Part shown: positions 30,295-39,732 of the stretch, one piece after another
How the letters are laid out: each line of letters starts with the position of its first letter
Position numbering within the stretch: position 1 is the stretch's first letter
Assembly (NCBI GenBank): GCA_900074725.1
Contig: LT598459.1
Span: forward strand, 320,467-384,466
DNA: 64,000 nucleotides
Source: Lachancea dasiensis
Lineage: Eukaryota; Ascomycota; Saccharomycetes; Saccharomycetales; Saccharomycetaceae
Reading direction: 5' to 3'
Notes under the pieces: model-generated
The model's database searches: none
The model's input: the letters and a program-made list of their open reading frames with translations, nothing else
What the model was told of the DNA's origin: nothing
Translations under genes and position numbers: made by a program

Positions 30295-30796
30295 AAAGAA
30301 ATTTTCAAACCATCGCAGAGAGATCTCAAGTAAACGTACTGCAATTGCGCTACTTGAATAATTTACCGGTTTGTTTGTTTGTTCGTCTGTTTGTTTTTTT
30401 TTCAGTTTATTCAGCTCGAAGAATCTGTCGCTGCGAAAAGGTATTCTCATCTAAACATCGTTCGTTTTCCCAGATTCCTCCGAATCCAAACGTAGAATGC
30501 TAACCAGTTCCATTACTATAGGCGTAGTGGGATAGTGCTGTGAGCGTTACCGAAATGTTCTTTTTGACGAAGGGCAGTTATGAGAACGCCCCAGGAATTG
30601 AAAATTTTGAAGGCTCGAGAGTTTCAACGAATCTGACTTCAGAAGACGATACAAAAGCTTCCGTCGCAGGGCAATTGAGCTTTTGGTTGTACGTGATAAA
30701 AAAGCTTAAAAGGTGAGGCTTCTAAACTTTTTGAAAGGGAACCTTCTGAACCGCTCGTATAGTCAAGTATTCAAGAAATCGGTCAAAATAAAAAAA
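30295..30796 (+). promoter_or_regulatory. DIB1-GRS1 region with GRS1 leader
   Basis: 502 bp. A (TTTG)n/poly-T run lies at about 30369-30402. The last 87 bases before the GRS1 ATG are open in the GRS1 frame from just after a TAA at 30707 and contain no ATG. Confidence 0.55.
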
Positions 30797-32782
30797 ATGA
30801 GTGCTCAGGAGATCAAACAATCCAGAGAAGCAGTGCCTTTCTCTAGAGAAACGCTAGAGAGTGTGTTAAAGAGGCGGTTTTTTTTTGCGCCATCCTTTGA
30901 GCTCTACGGTGGGGTATCTGGCCTTTACGACTACGGTCCTCCAGGATGTGCATTCCAGGCTAACATCGTGGACACCTGGAGAAAGCATTTCATTCTGGAA
31001 GAGGACATGCTAGAGGTCGACTGTACTATGTTGACTCCTCACGAAGTACTCAAGACGTCTGGTCACGTCGACAAGTTCTCTGACTGGATGTGCAGAGACA
31101 TGAAAACTGGAGAAATCTTCAGAGCAGACCACTTGGTGGAAGAAGTGCTCGAAGCTCGCTTGAAAGGTGATCAAGAAGCTCGTGGTTTGGTGGCAGATGC
31201 GAACGCTGACGCCCAGGACGACGCTGACAAGAAGAAGAGAAAAAAGAAAGTCAAGGAAATCAAAGCCGTCAAGCTCGACGACAATGTCGTGAAAGAGTAC
31301 GAAGAGGTTCTTGCCAAGATCGATGGTTACTCGGGCGAGGAGTTGGGCGAGCTAATGGTCAAGTATAACATTGGCAATCCTGTCACTGGCGAAACTTTGG
31401 AGCCCCCAAGAGCTTTCAATTTGATGTTCGAAACTGCTATTGGCCCATCTGGTCAGTTAAAGGGTTATTTGAGACCTGAGACAGCTCAAGGTCAATTTTT
31501 GAACTTTAACAAGTTGCTAGAGTTTAACAACAACAAAGCTCCATTTGCCTCTGCGTCCATTGGCAAGTCATTTAGAAACGAGATCTCTCCTAGATCGGGC
31601 CTCTTGAGAGTACGCGAATTTTTGATGGCTGAAATTGAACATTTTGTGGACCCTCTAGACAAATCTCATCCACGCTTCGCAGAAATCAAAGACGTTAAAT
31701 TAAAGTTTTTGCCCCGCGAAGTTCAACAATCGGGATCCACTGAATGTGTGGAATCTACGGTTGGAGATGCAGTCGCTTCTAAGATGATCGATAATGAAAC
31801 TTTGGGTTACTTCATCGCTAGAATCTACCAATTTTTGATGACTATTGGTGTGGATGCTAGCAAGTTGAGATTCCGTCAGCATATGGCTAATGAAATGGCC
31901 CATTACGCTGCGGATTGTTGGGATGCGGAGTTGAAGACCTCGTACGGTTGGATTGAATGTGTCGGTTGTGCCGACAGGTCTGCTTATGACTTGACTGTCC
32001 ACGCTAACAAGACTAAGGAAAAGCTGGTTGTAAGGCAGAAATTGGATGAGCCAATTCAAGTCACCAAGTGGGAGATTGAGTTGACCAAAAAGCTTTTTGG
32101 TCCCAAATTCAGAAAAGATGCACCAAAGGTTGAGAGCTTTTTGCTGGGCTTGACCCAAGAGGAGCTAGAAGCAAAGGCCAAAGATCTTCAAGCTTCTGGT
32201 AAGATCGTCTTCACCGTTGAGGGAATGGATGGCCAGATTGAGTTAGATGATAAATTCGTCTCTATTGAACAGAAAACAAGAACCGAACACGTACGTGAGT
32301 TTGTTCCAAACGTGATTGAACCTTCTTTCGGTATCGGCCGTATCATTTACTCTATTTTTGAACACTCCTTCTGGTCGAGACCTGAAGACACTGCCAGATC
32401 GGTCCTTTCCTTCCCCCCACTGGTTGCTCCAACTAAAGTTCTTTTGGTGCCTTTGTCCAATCATCCTGATTTGTCTAGTGTGGCACAGGATGTGGCAAAG
32501 GTTTTTAGAAAAGAAAAGATACCTTTCAAGATCGACGACTCCGGTGTGTCGATCGGTAAGAGATACGCTCGTAACGATGAATTGGGAACGCCTTTCGGAG
32601 TGACCATTGATTTTGACTCGGCCAAAGATGGCACTGTCACTCTGAGAGAGAGAGACTCTACTAAGCAAGTTAGAGGAGCAGTAAGCGAAATCGTGAAAGC
32701 CATTCGTGAGATTACTTACAATGGAGTGTCCTGGGATGAGGGTACCAAGTCATTGGAACCTTTCGTCTCGCAATCAGAATAA
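30797..32782 (+). CDS. GRS1: Glycyl-tRNA synthetase, cytosolic and probably mitochondrial
   Basis: A class IIa aminoacyl-tRNA synthetase. The cytosolic form starts at ATG 30797 (MSAQEIKQSREAVPF) with 661 residues. Motif 2 (SFRNEISPRSGLLRVREF) is near residue 257 and motif 3 (SFGIGRIIYSIFEHSF) near 510. A lysine-rich insert (DKKKRKKKVKEIKAVK) is shared with S. cerevisiae Grs1. The frame stays open upstream to a TAA at 30707 and encodes a basic stretch rich in Arg, Lys, Ser and Asn, typical of a mitochondrial presequence, but with no ATG. Candidate near-cognate starts are GTG 30713, TTG 30731 and CTG 30746. S. cerevisiae GRS1 makes its mitochondrial form from a TTG, so the same is likely here. 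Only one GRS gene is seen, against GRS1 and GRS2 in S. cerevisiae. Confidence 0.97.
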   Translation: MSAQEIKQSREAVPFSRETLESVLKRRFFFAPSFELYGGVSGLYDYGPPGCAFQANIVDTWRKHFILEEDMLEVDCTMLTPHEVLKTSGHVDKFSDWMCRDMKTGEIFRADHLVEEVLEARLKGDQEARGLVADANADAQDDADKKKRKKKVKEIKAVKLDDNVVKEYEEVLAKIDGYSGEELGELMVKYNIGNPVTGETLEPPRAFNLMFETAIGPSGQLKGYLRPETAQGQFLNFNKLLEFNNNKAPFASASIGKSFRNEISPRSGLLRVREFLMAEIEHFVDPLDKSHPRFAEIKDVKLKFLPREVQQSGSTECVESTVGDAVASKMIDNETLGYFIARIYQFLMTIGVDASKLRFRQHMANEMAHYAADCWDAELKTSYGWIECVGCADRSAYDLTVHANKTKEKLVVRQKLDEPIQVTKWEIELTKKLFGPKFRKDAPKVESFLLGLTQEELEAKAKDLQASGKIVFTVEGMDGQIELDDKFVSIEQKTRTEHVREFVPNVIEPSFGIGRIIYSIFEHSFWSRPEDTARSVLSFPPLVAPTKVLLVPLSNHPDLSSVAQDVAKVFRKEKIPFKIDDSGVSIGKRYARNDELGTPFGVTIDFDSAKDGTVTLRERDSTKQVRGAVSEIVKAIREITYNGVSWDEGTKSLEPFVSQSE

Positions 32783-33002
32783 ACATGTAGTATATTTAAA
32801 GCATCGGTGAAAATGTGCTCACTAATAGCAAGCAGGAATTCGAGGTCACCGAGAGTGCCCTCTGTCTGAGTACTGTGATTAATTTCTAGACAAGCATTTG
32901 TCGTAGGTAGTGCTTCTAATTTCATCAAAGCCCATTTGCATGGCGATGATGGTTGAAAGTTCATGTGGAATGCATTCTCATCAACTGTTCACATAGTCCA
33001 AG

Positions 33003-33473
33003 ATGTCCGCTGCTGTTAGGGGAGCTGCTTTGCAGCTGGTTAAGCATCTCGAGAAATTACCGGAAGAAAGACTAAAACATATTGTCTCGCTTAAAGAGTC
33101 TCAGTTAGAACGATTCAAAGCTGTCGCCGGGTTAAAAGCTGGTTCTCAAAATGCCCAACAAAAGCCTTCGCTTCAAGAGATCAAAGATATCATCAATAGA
33201 ACATCTGGACCATTAGGAATGCCCAAGGATGTGTTGAGAAAGGTGCAAGATGCGTTGCCGCAAGAAAATTTGACTGTGGAAGCTATCCAAGAGCAGAACC
33301 AGTCTCTTGGGCACATTTTGAACAACAAATACAGAGACTACTACTCCACAGGCGATAAACTATTAAAACCGCAGGGAAATCCCCAATATTACCAACGTCT
33401 GATGGACGAAATTGAAGGGAAGAAGAAAGAAACATTCTGGTCGGCTATGAGGACAGTTGTCTTGGGTAAGTAG
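33003..33473 (+). CDS. CBP6: Cbp6, cytochrome b mRNA translation and assembly factor
   Basis: A 156-residue protein from ATG 33003. The N-terminus AAVRGAALQLVKHLEKLPEE and the block LNNKYRDYYSTGDKLLKPQG are characteristic of Cbp6 (LYR-like/UQCC2 relatives); a basic C-terminus follows. With Cbp3 it binds the mitoribosome exit and newly made cytochrome b of complex III. Length agrees with the S. cerevisiae protein. It lies between GRS1 and MUD1 as in S. cerevisiae and converges on MUD1 with 92 bp between. Confidence 0.87.
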   Translation: MSAAVRGAALQLVKHLEKLPEERLKHIVSLKESQLERFKAVAGLKAGSQNAQQKPSLQEIKDIINRTSGPLGMPKDVLRKVQDALPQENLTVEAIQEQNQSLGHILNNKYRDYYSTGDKLLKPQGNPQYYQRLMDEIEGKKKETFWSAMRTVVLGK

Positions 33474-33565
33474 TAAGACTGCGTTCTTTTATTTGATTTA
33501 TCATTGGGGCCCCGATGAGAAGCGCCTCAGCTCTGTACATAGTGGAGGAAGATATGTAATTTATG

Positions 33566-34848
33566 CTATTTGGCAAACCCTAAGGATACGGCACTGTTTT
33601 TCCAGGGAAAAGATGTTCCCAACTTATTCAGCATGTTTGAGGCATGTGAAACGTTGATGAATTCGATAAATGCCACATTTCTCACGCTGACAAGCCGAAC
33701 TTCTACCAAACCCTCTGCTTGAAATAGCAGTGAAACCTCTTCGTGTGAAACACCATTGGGCAGCCTTTGCGCAAGGAGAATCTTGTTAGGAGGATTACCA
33801 GAAACCTCAGCAATAGTTATCTTCTTCGCAGGTACCATTTCCTGTGTAGAGCCTTGACTTTTAGCTCTGGATGATGGTGTTGGGGCTTCAATTACGGCGG
33901 ACTTCTCTCTCTGTATTCTCTGGACAATCCGCTGTATCTCTTCCGCTTCTATGCCTTTGAGGCGAAGCTTGTGACGGAGTCTCCGTAATTGTCTCTTTAG
34001 CTTTGTCTTACCGTCATCTAACGTCTTATTAGGTTCAGATTCATCACCCTGTTTGACTCGATCAGCCACCGATTTTTGAACAGCTCGTTTCCCGTCATGA
34101 AGGTAGGCCCCCAGAAGCGAGTCTTGGGAGGAGAATGAAAGGTGTATTTTCCTGCCTCGTATCTTTAATTGCCCCTTGAACCTTTCCAAAAATTCTCTGG
34201 CTCTGTCGTGATTGATGAAGGTCAGGAACCCTTGTGAATCGTGCACACCACGTCTAGACCTCGATATTGCGACAACACCATATTGCGGATCCAAAAGCGA
34301 TAAGTGTTTTCGGCTTTTCAGACAGATTTGGGCCTCTGTATCCCGTAAAATCGCCAATATCCTGGTCAGATCATGATCGGATAGCGAGTGGACTTGATCT
34401 TGTTGTGACTGAAGTTGGCGAAAGAGCTTTCGGAAACCTCCAATGGTTAAATTCCTGGCGAACTCAGGCTGATATAATGTGTCTAGGCTGTCAAAAAATT
34501 TCCTCAAAACTTCCTGGCATAGTTCATCTTCGTTGGCCACTGAATCCAAGAGGCTCTGCTTACTGTTGGCATATGCCGACACAATATTTTCAGAAGACAA
34601 TGGATCGTGGAAGACACGGCGATTATCATTTGGCAAGGTGTCAAATTTTACCTGCGGGATTGGAAGGTCATGATTTTGCACGTAGGGGTTCTGGCTGTTT
34701 ATAGCATGAAGCACTAGTCTAGTGAAATTAGCTTCGCTGGCTGGCCTCCGCGGCAGATTACCCAGATAAAGGCTAGGGGCGGACGTTAGTATAACGAGTT
34801 GGTGGCAGGTGAGGGAATATGGCAGGGTACTTACGTTCTTTGGCTCAT
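33566..34848 (-). CDS. MUD1: Mud1, U1 snRNP protein A, two exons
   Basis: The long frame alone has no ATG start. A 14-base first exon (34835-34848) encodes MSQR plus two bases; exon 2 runs 34772 to 33566. Splicing gives MSQRTLYLGNLPRRPASEAN, which aligns with S. cerevisiae Mud1 (MSALYFQNLPSRPA), and 406 residues in total. The first RRM-like part is near the N-terminus and residues 140-200. The C-terminal RRM is clear: NKILLAQRLPNGVSHEEV, then LVEVRLVSVRNVAFIEF, ending LGFAK as in S. cerevisiae. It is about 100 residues longer than S. cerevisiae Mud1 through an insert after the first strand. S. cerevisiae MUD1 also has a 5' intron. Mud1 binds U1 snRNA. TEF lies just upstream on the same strand. 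Confidence 0.93.
34773..34834 (-). other. MUD1 intron, 62 nt
   Basis: Reading the minus strand: donor GTAAGT at 34834-34829, branch site TACTAAC at 34791-34785 (perfect), acceptor CCCCTAG ending at 34773. The intron is in phase 2. Without splicing, translation meets TAA at the donor itself. Confidence 0.93.
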
Positions 34849-35052
34849 GTGGTGATTGCGCGCACTTTGTGTAGAGTTGATTGATTCAAAATGAATTAGG
34901 CGAAATTTGAACGTTCGCCAAACAAAGTAGGACGGAAATAATGAACATAAAACAGCTCGAGTAGAAATCGATAGAGAAATATCTTTTAAAAACTTTACAA
35001 AATTATATATTTAATGGAAAAAATGATGTTTAATAGTAATGAGTTTTCAAGA

Positions 35053-36429
35053 TTATTTCTTGCCAGCCTTGACGGCGGCCTTGGTGACCTTACCAGCCTT
35101 TTCAGTCTTGTCAACAGCCTTGATGACACCGACAGCGACAGTTTGTCTCATGTCTCTGACGGCGAATCTACCCAAAGGTGGGTAGTCGGAGAAGGCTTCA
35201 ACACACATTGGCTTGGATGGAACGAACTTAACCAAAGCGGCGTCACCGGACTTTAGGAACTTTGGAGAGTCTTCCAACTTCTTACCGGATCTTCTGTCGT
35301 TCTTTTCCAACAATTCGTCGAATCTGCAGGCAATGTGAGCAGTGTGACAGTCCAAAACTGGCGAGTAACCAGCAGAGATTTGACCAGGGTGGTTCAAGAC
35401 AATGACGGTAGCGTTGAAAGAAGCACAGCCCTTTGGAGGGTCGTTCTTGGAGTCACCGCAAACGTTACCTCTTCTGATTTCCTTGACGGAAACGTTCTTG
35501 ACGTTGAAACCAACGTTGTCACCTGGCAAACCAGATTCCAATTGTTCGTGGTGCATTTCAACGGACTTGACTTCAGTGGTGACACCGGCTGGGGCGAAGG
35601 TGACAACCATACCTGGCTTGATGACACCGGTTTCAACTCTACCGACTGGCACCGTACCAATACCACCGATCTTGTAGACATCTTGCAATGGCAATCTCAA
35701 TGGCTTGTCAGTTGGTCTGGAAGGAGGCTCAATGGCGTCAATGGCTTCCAACAAGGTCTTACCCTTGACGGTACCAGACTTGGTCTCCTTCTCCCAACCC
35801 TTGTACCAGGAAGCGTTGGTGGTGGCTTCAATCATGTTGTCACCGTTCCAGCCCGAGATTGGGACGAAAGGAACAGTCTTTGGGTTGTAACCAACCTTCT
35901 TGATGAAGTTGGAGGTTTCCTTGACAATTTCTTGGTAACGAGACTCGTCCCACTTGACGGAGTCCATCTTGTTGATAGCAACAATCAATTGTCTGACACC
36001 CAAGGTGAAGGACAACAAAGCGTGCTCTCTGGTTTGACCGTCCTTGGAGATACCGGCTTCGAATTCACCGACACCACCAGCGATAATCAAGATAGCGCAG
36101 TCAGCTTGAGAAGTACCAGTAATCATGTTCTTGATGAAATCTCTGTGACCTGGAGCGTCAATGACGGTGACCTCGTACTTAGGAGTTTCGAATTTCCACA
36201 AGGCAATGTCAATGGTGATACCTCTTTCTCTTTCGGCCTTCAACTTGTCCAAAACCCAGGCGTACTTGAAAGAACCCTTACCCAATTCGGCGGCTTCCTT
36301 CTCGAACTTTTCGATGGTTCTCTTGTCAATACCACCGCACTTGTAGATCAAGTGACCGGTGGTGGTCGACTTACCAGAGTCGACGTGACCGATAACAACA
36401 ACGTTGACGTGAGACTTCTCCTTACCCAT
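35053..36429 (-). CDS. TEF1/TEF2: Translation elongation factor eEF1A
   Basis: A 458-residue protein from ATG 36429, collinear with yeast eEF1A. GTPase motifs are intact: GHVDSGKST at residues 14-22, DAPGHRDF near 91 and NKMD at 153-156. Domain 2 and 3 blocks ([32 protein letters not shown]) follow. It delivers aminoacyl-tRNA to the ribosome. Codons are strongly biased to the preferred yeast set along the whole gene. In S. cerevisiae there are two copies, TEF2 beside MUD1 and TEF1 beside MRL1. Here one copy lies between MUD1 and MRL1, exactly the pre-duplication arrangement. A 369-codon open frame on the opposite strand is a by-product of this codon bias. Confidence 0.99.
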   Translation of the reverse strand: MGKEKSHVNVVVIGHVDSGKSTTTGHLIYKCGGIDKRTIEKFEKEAAELGKGSFKYAWVLDKLKAERERGITIDIALWKFETPKYEVTVIDAPGHRDFIKNMITGTSQADCAILIIAGGVGEFEAGISKDGQTREHALLSFTLGVRQLIVAINKMDSVKWDESRYQEIVKETSNFIKKVGYNPKTVPFVPISGWNGDNMIEATTNASWYKGWEKETKSGTVKGKTLLEAIDAIEPPSRPTDKPLRLPLQDVYKIGGIGTVPVGRVETGVIKPGMVVTFAPAGVTTEVKSVEMHHEQLESGLPGDNVGFNVKNVSVKEIRRGNVCGDSKNDPPKGCASFNATVIVLNHPGQISAGYSPVLDCHTAHIACRFDELLEKNDRRSGKKLEDSPKFLKSGDAALVKFVPSKPMCVEAFSDYPPLGRFAVRDMRQTVAVGVIKAVDKTEKAGKVTKAAVKAGKK

Positions 36430-36533
36430 TGTGAAGTTTGTTAGTTAGTTAAGAAAGGATGTAAAATAAAAAAGCCTAACTATAAGGAAAGTGGAACAGA
36501 AGAGACTACAACCACTGGGTTTCAATCCACCTT

Positions 36534-36541
36534 ATTTATAT
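36534..36541 (-). promoter_or_regulatory. TATA box of the eEF1A gene
   Basis: TATAAATA on the minus strand about 105 bp upstream of the start codon, at a distance usual for strong yeast promoters. Confidence 0.6.
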
Positions 36542-36664
36542 TCCAAATGTCATCTGCAAACTAATTGAAAAAATTTGCCACCGTGGGGGCCAAATCAGGC
36601 CGCATCTTGATGGAAAATTTTTAAGCTAGGCGGGGCCTCTGCCTAGGCCTAGAGGGAGCCCCGG

Positions 36665-36774
36665 CGGCACGCTAGGCGGCACGCCAGGCAGACCCTCGGC
36701 AGACCGTCGGCAGGCCTTGGACAGGCGCTGGACAGAGCCCAGGCGGCGCTCTCTCTGCCGCGCTCTCTCTGCCG
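36665..36774. repeat. Nested GC-rich short tandem duplications
   Basis: Two 12-mers CGGCACGCYAGG at 36665-36688, two 11-mers CAGACCSTCGG at 36689-36710, and two perfect 14-mers CGCTCTCTCTGCCG at 36747-36774, in the eEF1A upstream region. Confidence 0.85.
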
Positions 36775-37394
36775 CGCGCCAAATCTGACGTCGTCCATGT
36801 CTCTTTGAACGACGTGGGCTAGGCCTTAACTAGGGCAGCAAAAAGGAATGGCAAAAGGAAAAAAGGGGCGCTGCCACCCTACTCGAGTGCTGAGGGCAAC
36901 CACCTGCGAGATTGGCGGCCCAGCGGCAAGAAGTGGCAAGCGAGTCCGAGTCGCGTGAGCTACGTTCCGGGAAGTTCGGGATTTTTTCACTGACGCAGGA
37001 AATTGTTTTGTGGGTGTTCGGGTTCTGTGGGTGTGTGGGTCTTTGGGAGCAGTCACATCTCGATGCCATGCCGTGGATTGCTCAGGTTTCGGAGTAGGTG
37101 TGGCAGATATGGAAACAGGGTTAGTTAGTACCTACATCAAGGTGTTGCAGGGAAGGAAAGGGCTACACGGGAGGTCAGACGCAAATGAGTGTGCAGAACA
37201 AGCGAGTTCGAAAGGAAAAATATATACGATGTTTTGGGGCGCATACACGCTACATAGGTGTCGACTGAGTATTCCAGCATGGGTGTTTAGCATGCAGCAA
37301 ACATTCAGCGGGGGGGCGGGGGCTACGAGGCGCCAGGCCCGGGATGTGTCACACTGGGGTCACGTGGTTGGTGGGTGGGTGGTGTGTGGGTGTC

Positions 37395-38306
37395 TCACTC
37401 GCGGTAAGGGTCGGAATGCGAGCTGGTCGCGTCTAGGTTGTCGAGAAGGCGGTTTTGGGCCTCGATGTCTCGAGCCAGCGAGTCTGTGCTGGCGTTCCGG
37501 TACGGGGAAGAGTTGCTCAGTTTGATCCCCGCGGCGCTGGCCGGCCCCCCAACATGAACCAGCCGTTTCAGCCACCGCCTCCATCTCGAGGGGCTTTCGA
37601 TTGTGTCCCAGTGGGGCCGCGTGCTTGGGAACACACCGCTGCTGTCATACCGCAGCCTGGCCCTGACTCTTCCGTAAAACCAGCGTCTGCCCCATTCGAC
37701 GAGGAAGAAGACAAAGAAAATGCCGAAAAAAATGCCCAGCACGTTAACGTCATTGCTCTTGTGCGACGTGGGGCAGGCGTAGATGCTCCGCACTTCGAAG
37801 AAGTACGAGCAGTTGTGTAAGGACCCCACATAGTTTATCTGGGCTTTGGTCTGAATCTCTTTGTCGCAAACGAAATTGAAGAGCGTCGCTCGCCTGTCCA
37901 CCCCGTTCGGACAGACGTCGCCATTTTCGTATGTCAGCGTCAGTTTCTTGCCCATGAAGCGCGGTCTGGTGGTGAAATCGCCAATTGACACTTCCCTGTT
38001 GGATTCTGGATCCACGTAGTACCCGCCCGTGGTGTTGAGCACTGAATCTCCCTCGATGGTGGGGCTAGAGCATATGCCTAGGGTGAAATTGAGATTCAGC
38101 TCGCGTGGCTTCACCAGCCACCGCGTTTTCTCCCAGTCCTTGCGGCTCTTGTGATTTTGCGAGTCACCCTTTTTAAGGTTGTTGGGTGTCGTTGATAGAT
38201 GTGACAGGTCGATAAAATTCCCCGTCTGAGGGTTCATCACCGCACAGAATAACTCATCTCCGCCTTGGCCCGGATCTTCAGACCTTTCGATGCGTCTACC
38301 AGCCAT
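37395..38306 (-). CDS. MRL1: Mrl1-like mannose-6-phosphate receptor homology protein
   Basis: A 303-residue frame from ATG 38306. Residues 19-180 form an MRH lectin-like domain beginning DELFCAVMNPQTGNFIDLS, with six cysteines (21, 79, 132, 147, 166, 178) suited to three disulfides. A single membrane helix lies at about 187-204 (VLGIFFGIFFVFFLVE), then a basic, serine-rich tail of about 100 residues. S. cerevisiae Mrl1 cycles between Golgi and endosomes and helps sort vacuolar proteases. The gene next to TEF1 in S. cerevisiae is MRL1, which supports the name over ATG27. Oddly, no signal peptide is visible: the first 20 residues are charged, and a stop precedes the ATG by 17 codons. I found no donor site for an upstream exon. 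Confidence 0.78.
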   Translation of the reverse strand: MAGRRIERSEDPGQGGDELFCAVMNPQTGNFIDLSHLSTTPNNLKKGDSQNHKSRKDWEKTRWLVKPRELNLNFTLGICSSPTIEGDSVLNTTGGYYVDPESNREVSIGDFTTRPRFMGKKLTLTYENGDVCPNGVDRRATLFNFVCDKEIQTKAQINYVGSLHNCSYFFEVRSIYACPTSHKSNDVNVLGIFFGIFFVFFLVEWGRRWFYGRVRARLRYDSSGVFPSTRPHWDTIESPSRWRRWLKRLVHVGGPASAAGIKLSNSSPYRNASTDSLARDIEAQNRLLDNLDATSSHSDPYRE

Positions 38307-39342
38307 TGAATTCGAAATCCTCGCTCGGGGTGGTCGTGGATAGTCCTGTGTCGCTGATTATTGACGAGTGTTAACCATCCCGCGCAACCTAATTAAGTAG
38401 TCACTATCTACGCCAGTATGTGAACTATGCTACCAACCCGCCAAAAAAAGATCCAGTTTTGACCGTGCACTTGTTATTAGTGCCTCTATTTGTGTTCGCG
38501 TCCTTTGTTTTCAGTCGAGAGTTTTTAGAGGGAGAGCTGAATGGTTGCTCATAGTTTATTTCATAACAGGCAAACCCTTCCTCCAAATTGACTGCCCTGA
38601 GCATCTCGTTTTATTTGTCTTCAAAATAATCAACTATGCTTCCTTTCAGGTGTTCAAGATGCACGTATAAGCTAGTCCTGAGCGGGTCTCATTTCCGTGA
38701 GACAATCAGCCCATTGAACGTTTTCCCCGAGCTACTGATAGACATGTTTATACACCCTGTAACCCTTTAGTGTGCTTATGTTCATGCTGTGTGACGCAGA
38801 GTAGTCCATGCGCCCGTCATATATGTGCCAAGGTAGTACTGAAAGTAGTCGAGAAGTCCCGCGCCATTATTGTATGAAGTGATAAGTGATAAGTGGTAAT
38901 TTCCGATAGACGAGTCGTATACTCGAAACACTTCAAAAATTGGACCAAGGACTCAGAGATATGCTGAAAGACTCACATTCTTGTTTGCTTACTGGTTATT
39001 TGCCCCAGCAGCAGACTCACTCCAATACTGATTACGCCTAAAAAACTAACAAAAAGTTTTCTCCAGCAGGCTCCAATGTTGTATATAAGTCGGAATCCTC
39101 CTTTGGCCAGTGATAAATTCAAAAGGTTTGATCACAGTGACTATGGTCCTCGCAATTGGTAACACCGCGCTTTCCGAACACGTACATTGCTGAAAACAAC
39201 TGCAGTACGCACATGTCACTATGTACGTGATGGTCGCAACCCCCCGGCCGCTATTGAATTTTAACTCATCGATTGTCTTCAGAACTTGCATGTGAAGCAT
39301 CAAAGAACACGCAAACTAAGGACAGCGCTATATTATCCAAGG
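38307..39342. promoter_or_regulatory. Divergent region MRL1 / SNA4
   Basis: 1,036 bp with only short frames of no recognisable content. No signal-peptide exon for MRL1 could be found here. Confidence 0.5.
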
Positions 39343-39732
39343 ATGTGCTGCTATTGTGTTTGCTGTACAGTTTCAGATCTTATTCTTTATGTCGTGGCGT
39401 TTTTCTTGCCACCTGTGGGCGTATTGCTGAGAAGCGGGTGTTGCTCATCAGATCTCTTACTGAACATCCTTCTGACAATGCTGGGTGTTATACCAGGGAT
39501 GATTCATGCCTTTTACTACATCACCGTCACAAGTCCTCTAAGGAGAGAAGAAACCCGTTACTACTACCAATCTGGCTGGGAAGACGGTCATCGCAATGGC
39601 TCCCGAGGTTCAAGAAGCTGTCATCACGGGCGCCGTTCCGAACCTGTAGTTAGGGAACAACCTTCTCCAGTAACACCGCTGCTCTCTAATCCCGGCAAAG
39701 ACTCGCCTCCGCCTTACACCGAGACAGTGTAA
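39343..39732 (+). CDS. SNA4: Sna4-like small vacuolar membrane protein (Pmp3/UPF0057 family)
   Basis: A 129-residue protein. The frame opens upstream with TTG, but ATG 39343 (MCCYCVCCTVSDLILYVVAF) matches the start of S. cerevisiae Sna4 almost exactly. Two membrane helices follow (about residues 10-27 and 38-58) with the family block PPVGVLLRSG between them. The hydrophilic tail ends SPPPYTETV; the PPPY at 122-125 is a binding site for the ubiquitin ligase Rsp5, which sorts Sna4 to the vacuole lumen. The N-terminal cysteines may be palmitoylated. In S. cerevisiae SNA4 is on chromosome IV, so its place here is not explained by the flanking synteny. Confidence 0.9.
   Translation: MCCYCVCCTVSDLILYVVAFFLPPVGVLLRSGCCSSDLLLNILLTMLGVIPGMIHAFYYITVTSPLRREETRYYYQSGWEDGHRNGSRGSRSCHHGRRSEPVVREQPSPVTPLLSNPGKDSPPPYTETV

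Larger units (their letters stand above)
36430..37394 (-). promoter_or_regulatory. eEF1A promoter region
   Basis: 965 bp upstream of TEF. A TATA element (TATAAATA on the minus strand) is at 36534-36541, about 105 bp before the ATG. A very GC-rich block at 36625-36785 is built of short tandem duplications. A weak Rap1-like GGGTGT cluster lies near 37010-37045. The block beyond about 37100 probably also holds the MRL1 terminator. Confidence 0.6.

Noticed and set aside
35335-36444. 369-codon open frame antisense to eEF1A
   Set aside because: It mirrors the strongly biased codons of TEF; its composition (Asp/Val/Thr-rich) matches no protein, and such antisense frames are common in TEF genes.
37124-37130. 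TACTAAC on the minus strand upstream of TEF, suggesting a leader intron
   Set aside because: No acceptable donor was found upstream of it, and it is about 700 bp from the ATG, too far for a usual leader.
37010-37525. 171-codon frame in the TEF/MRL1 interval
   Set aside because: Overlaps the MRL1 C-terminus on the other strand and has low-complexity Gly/Trp/Val composition.
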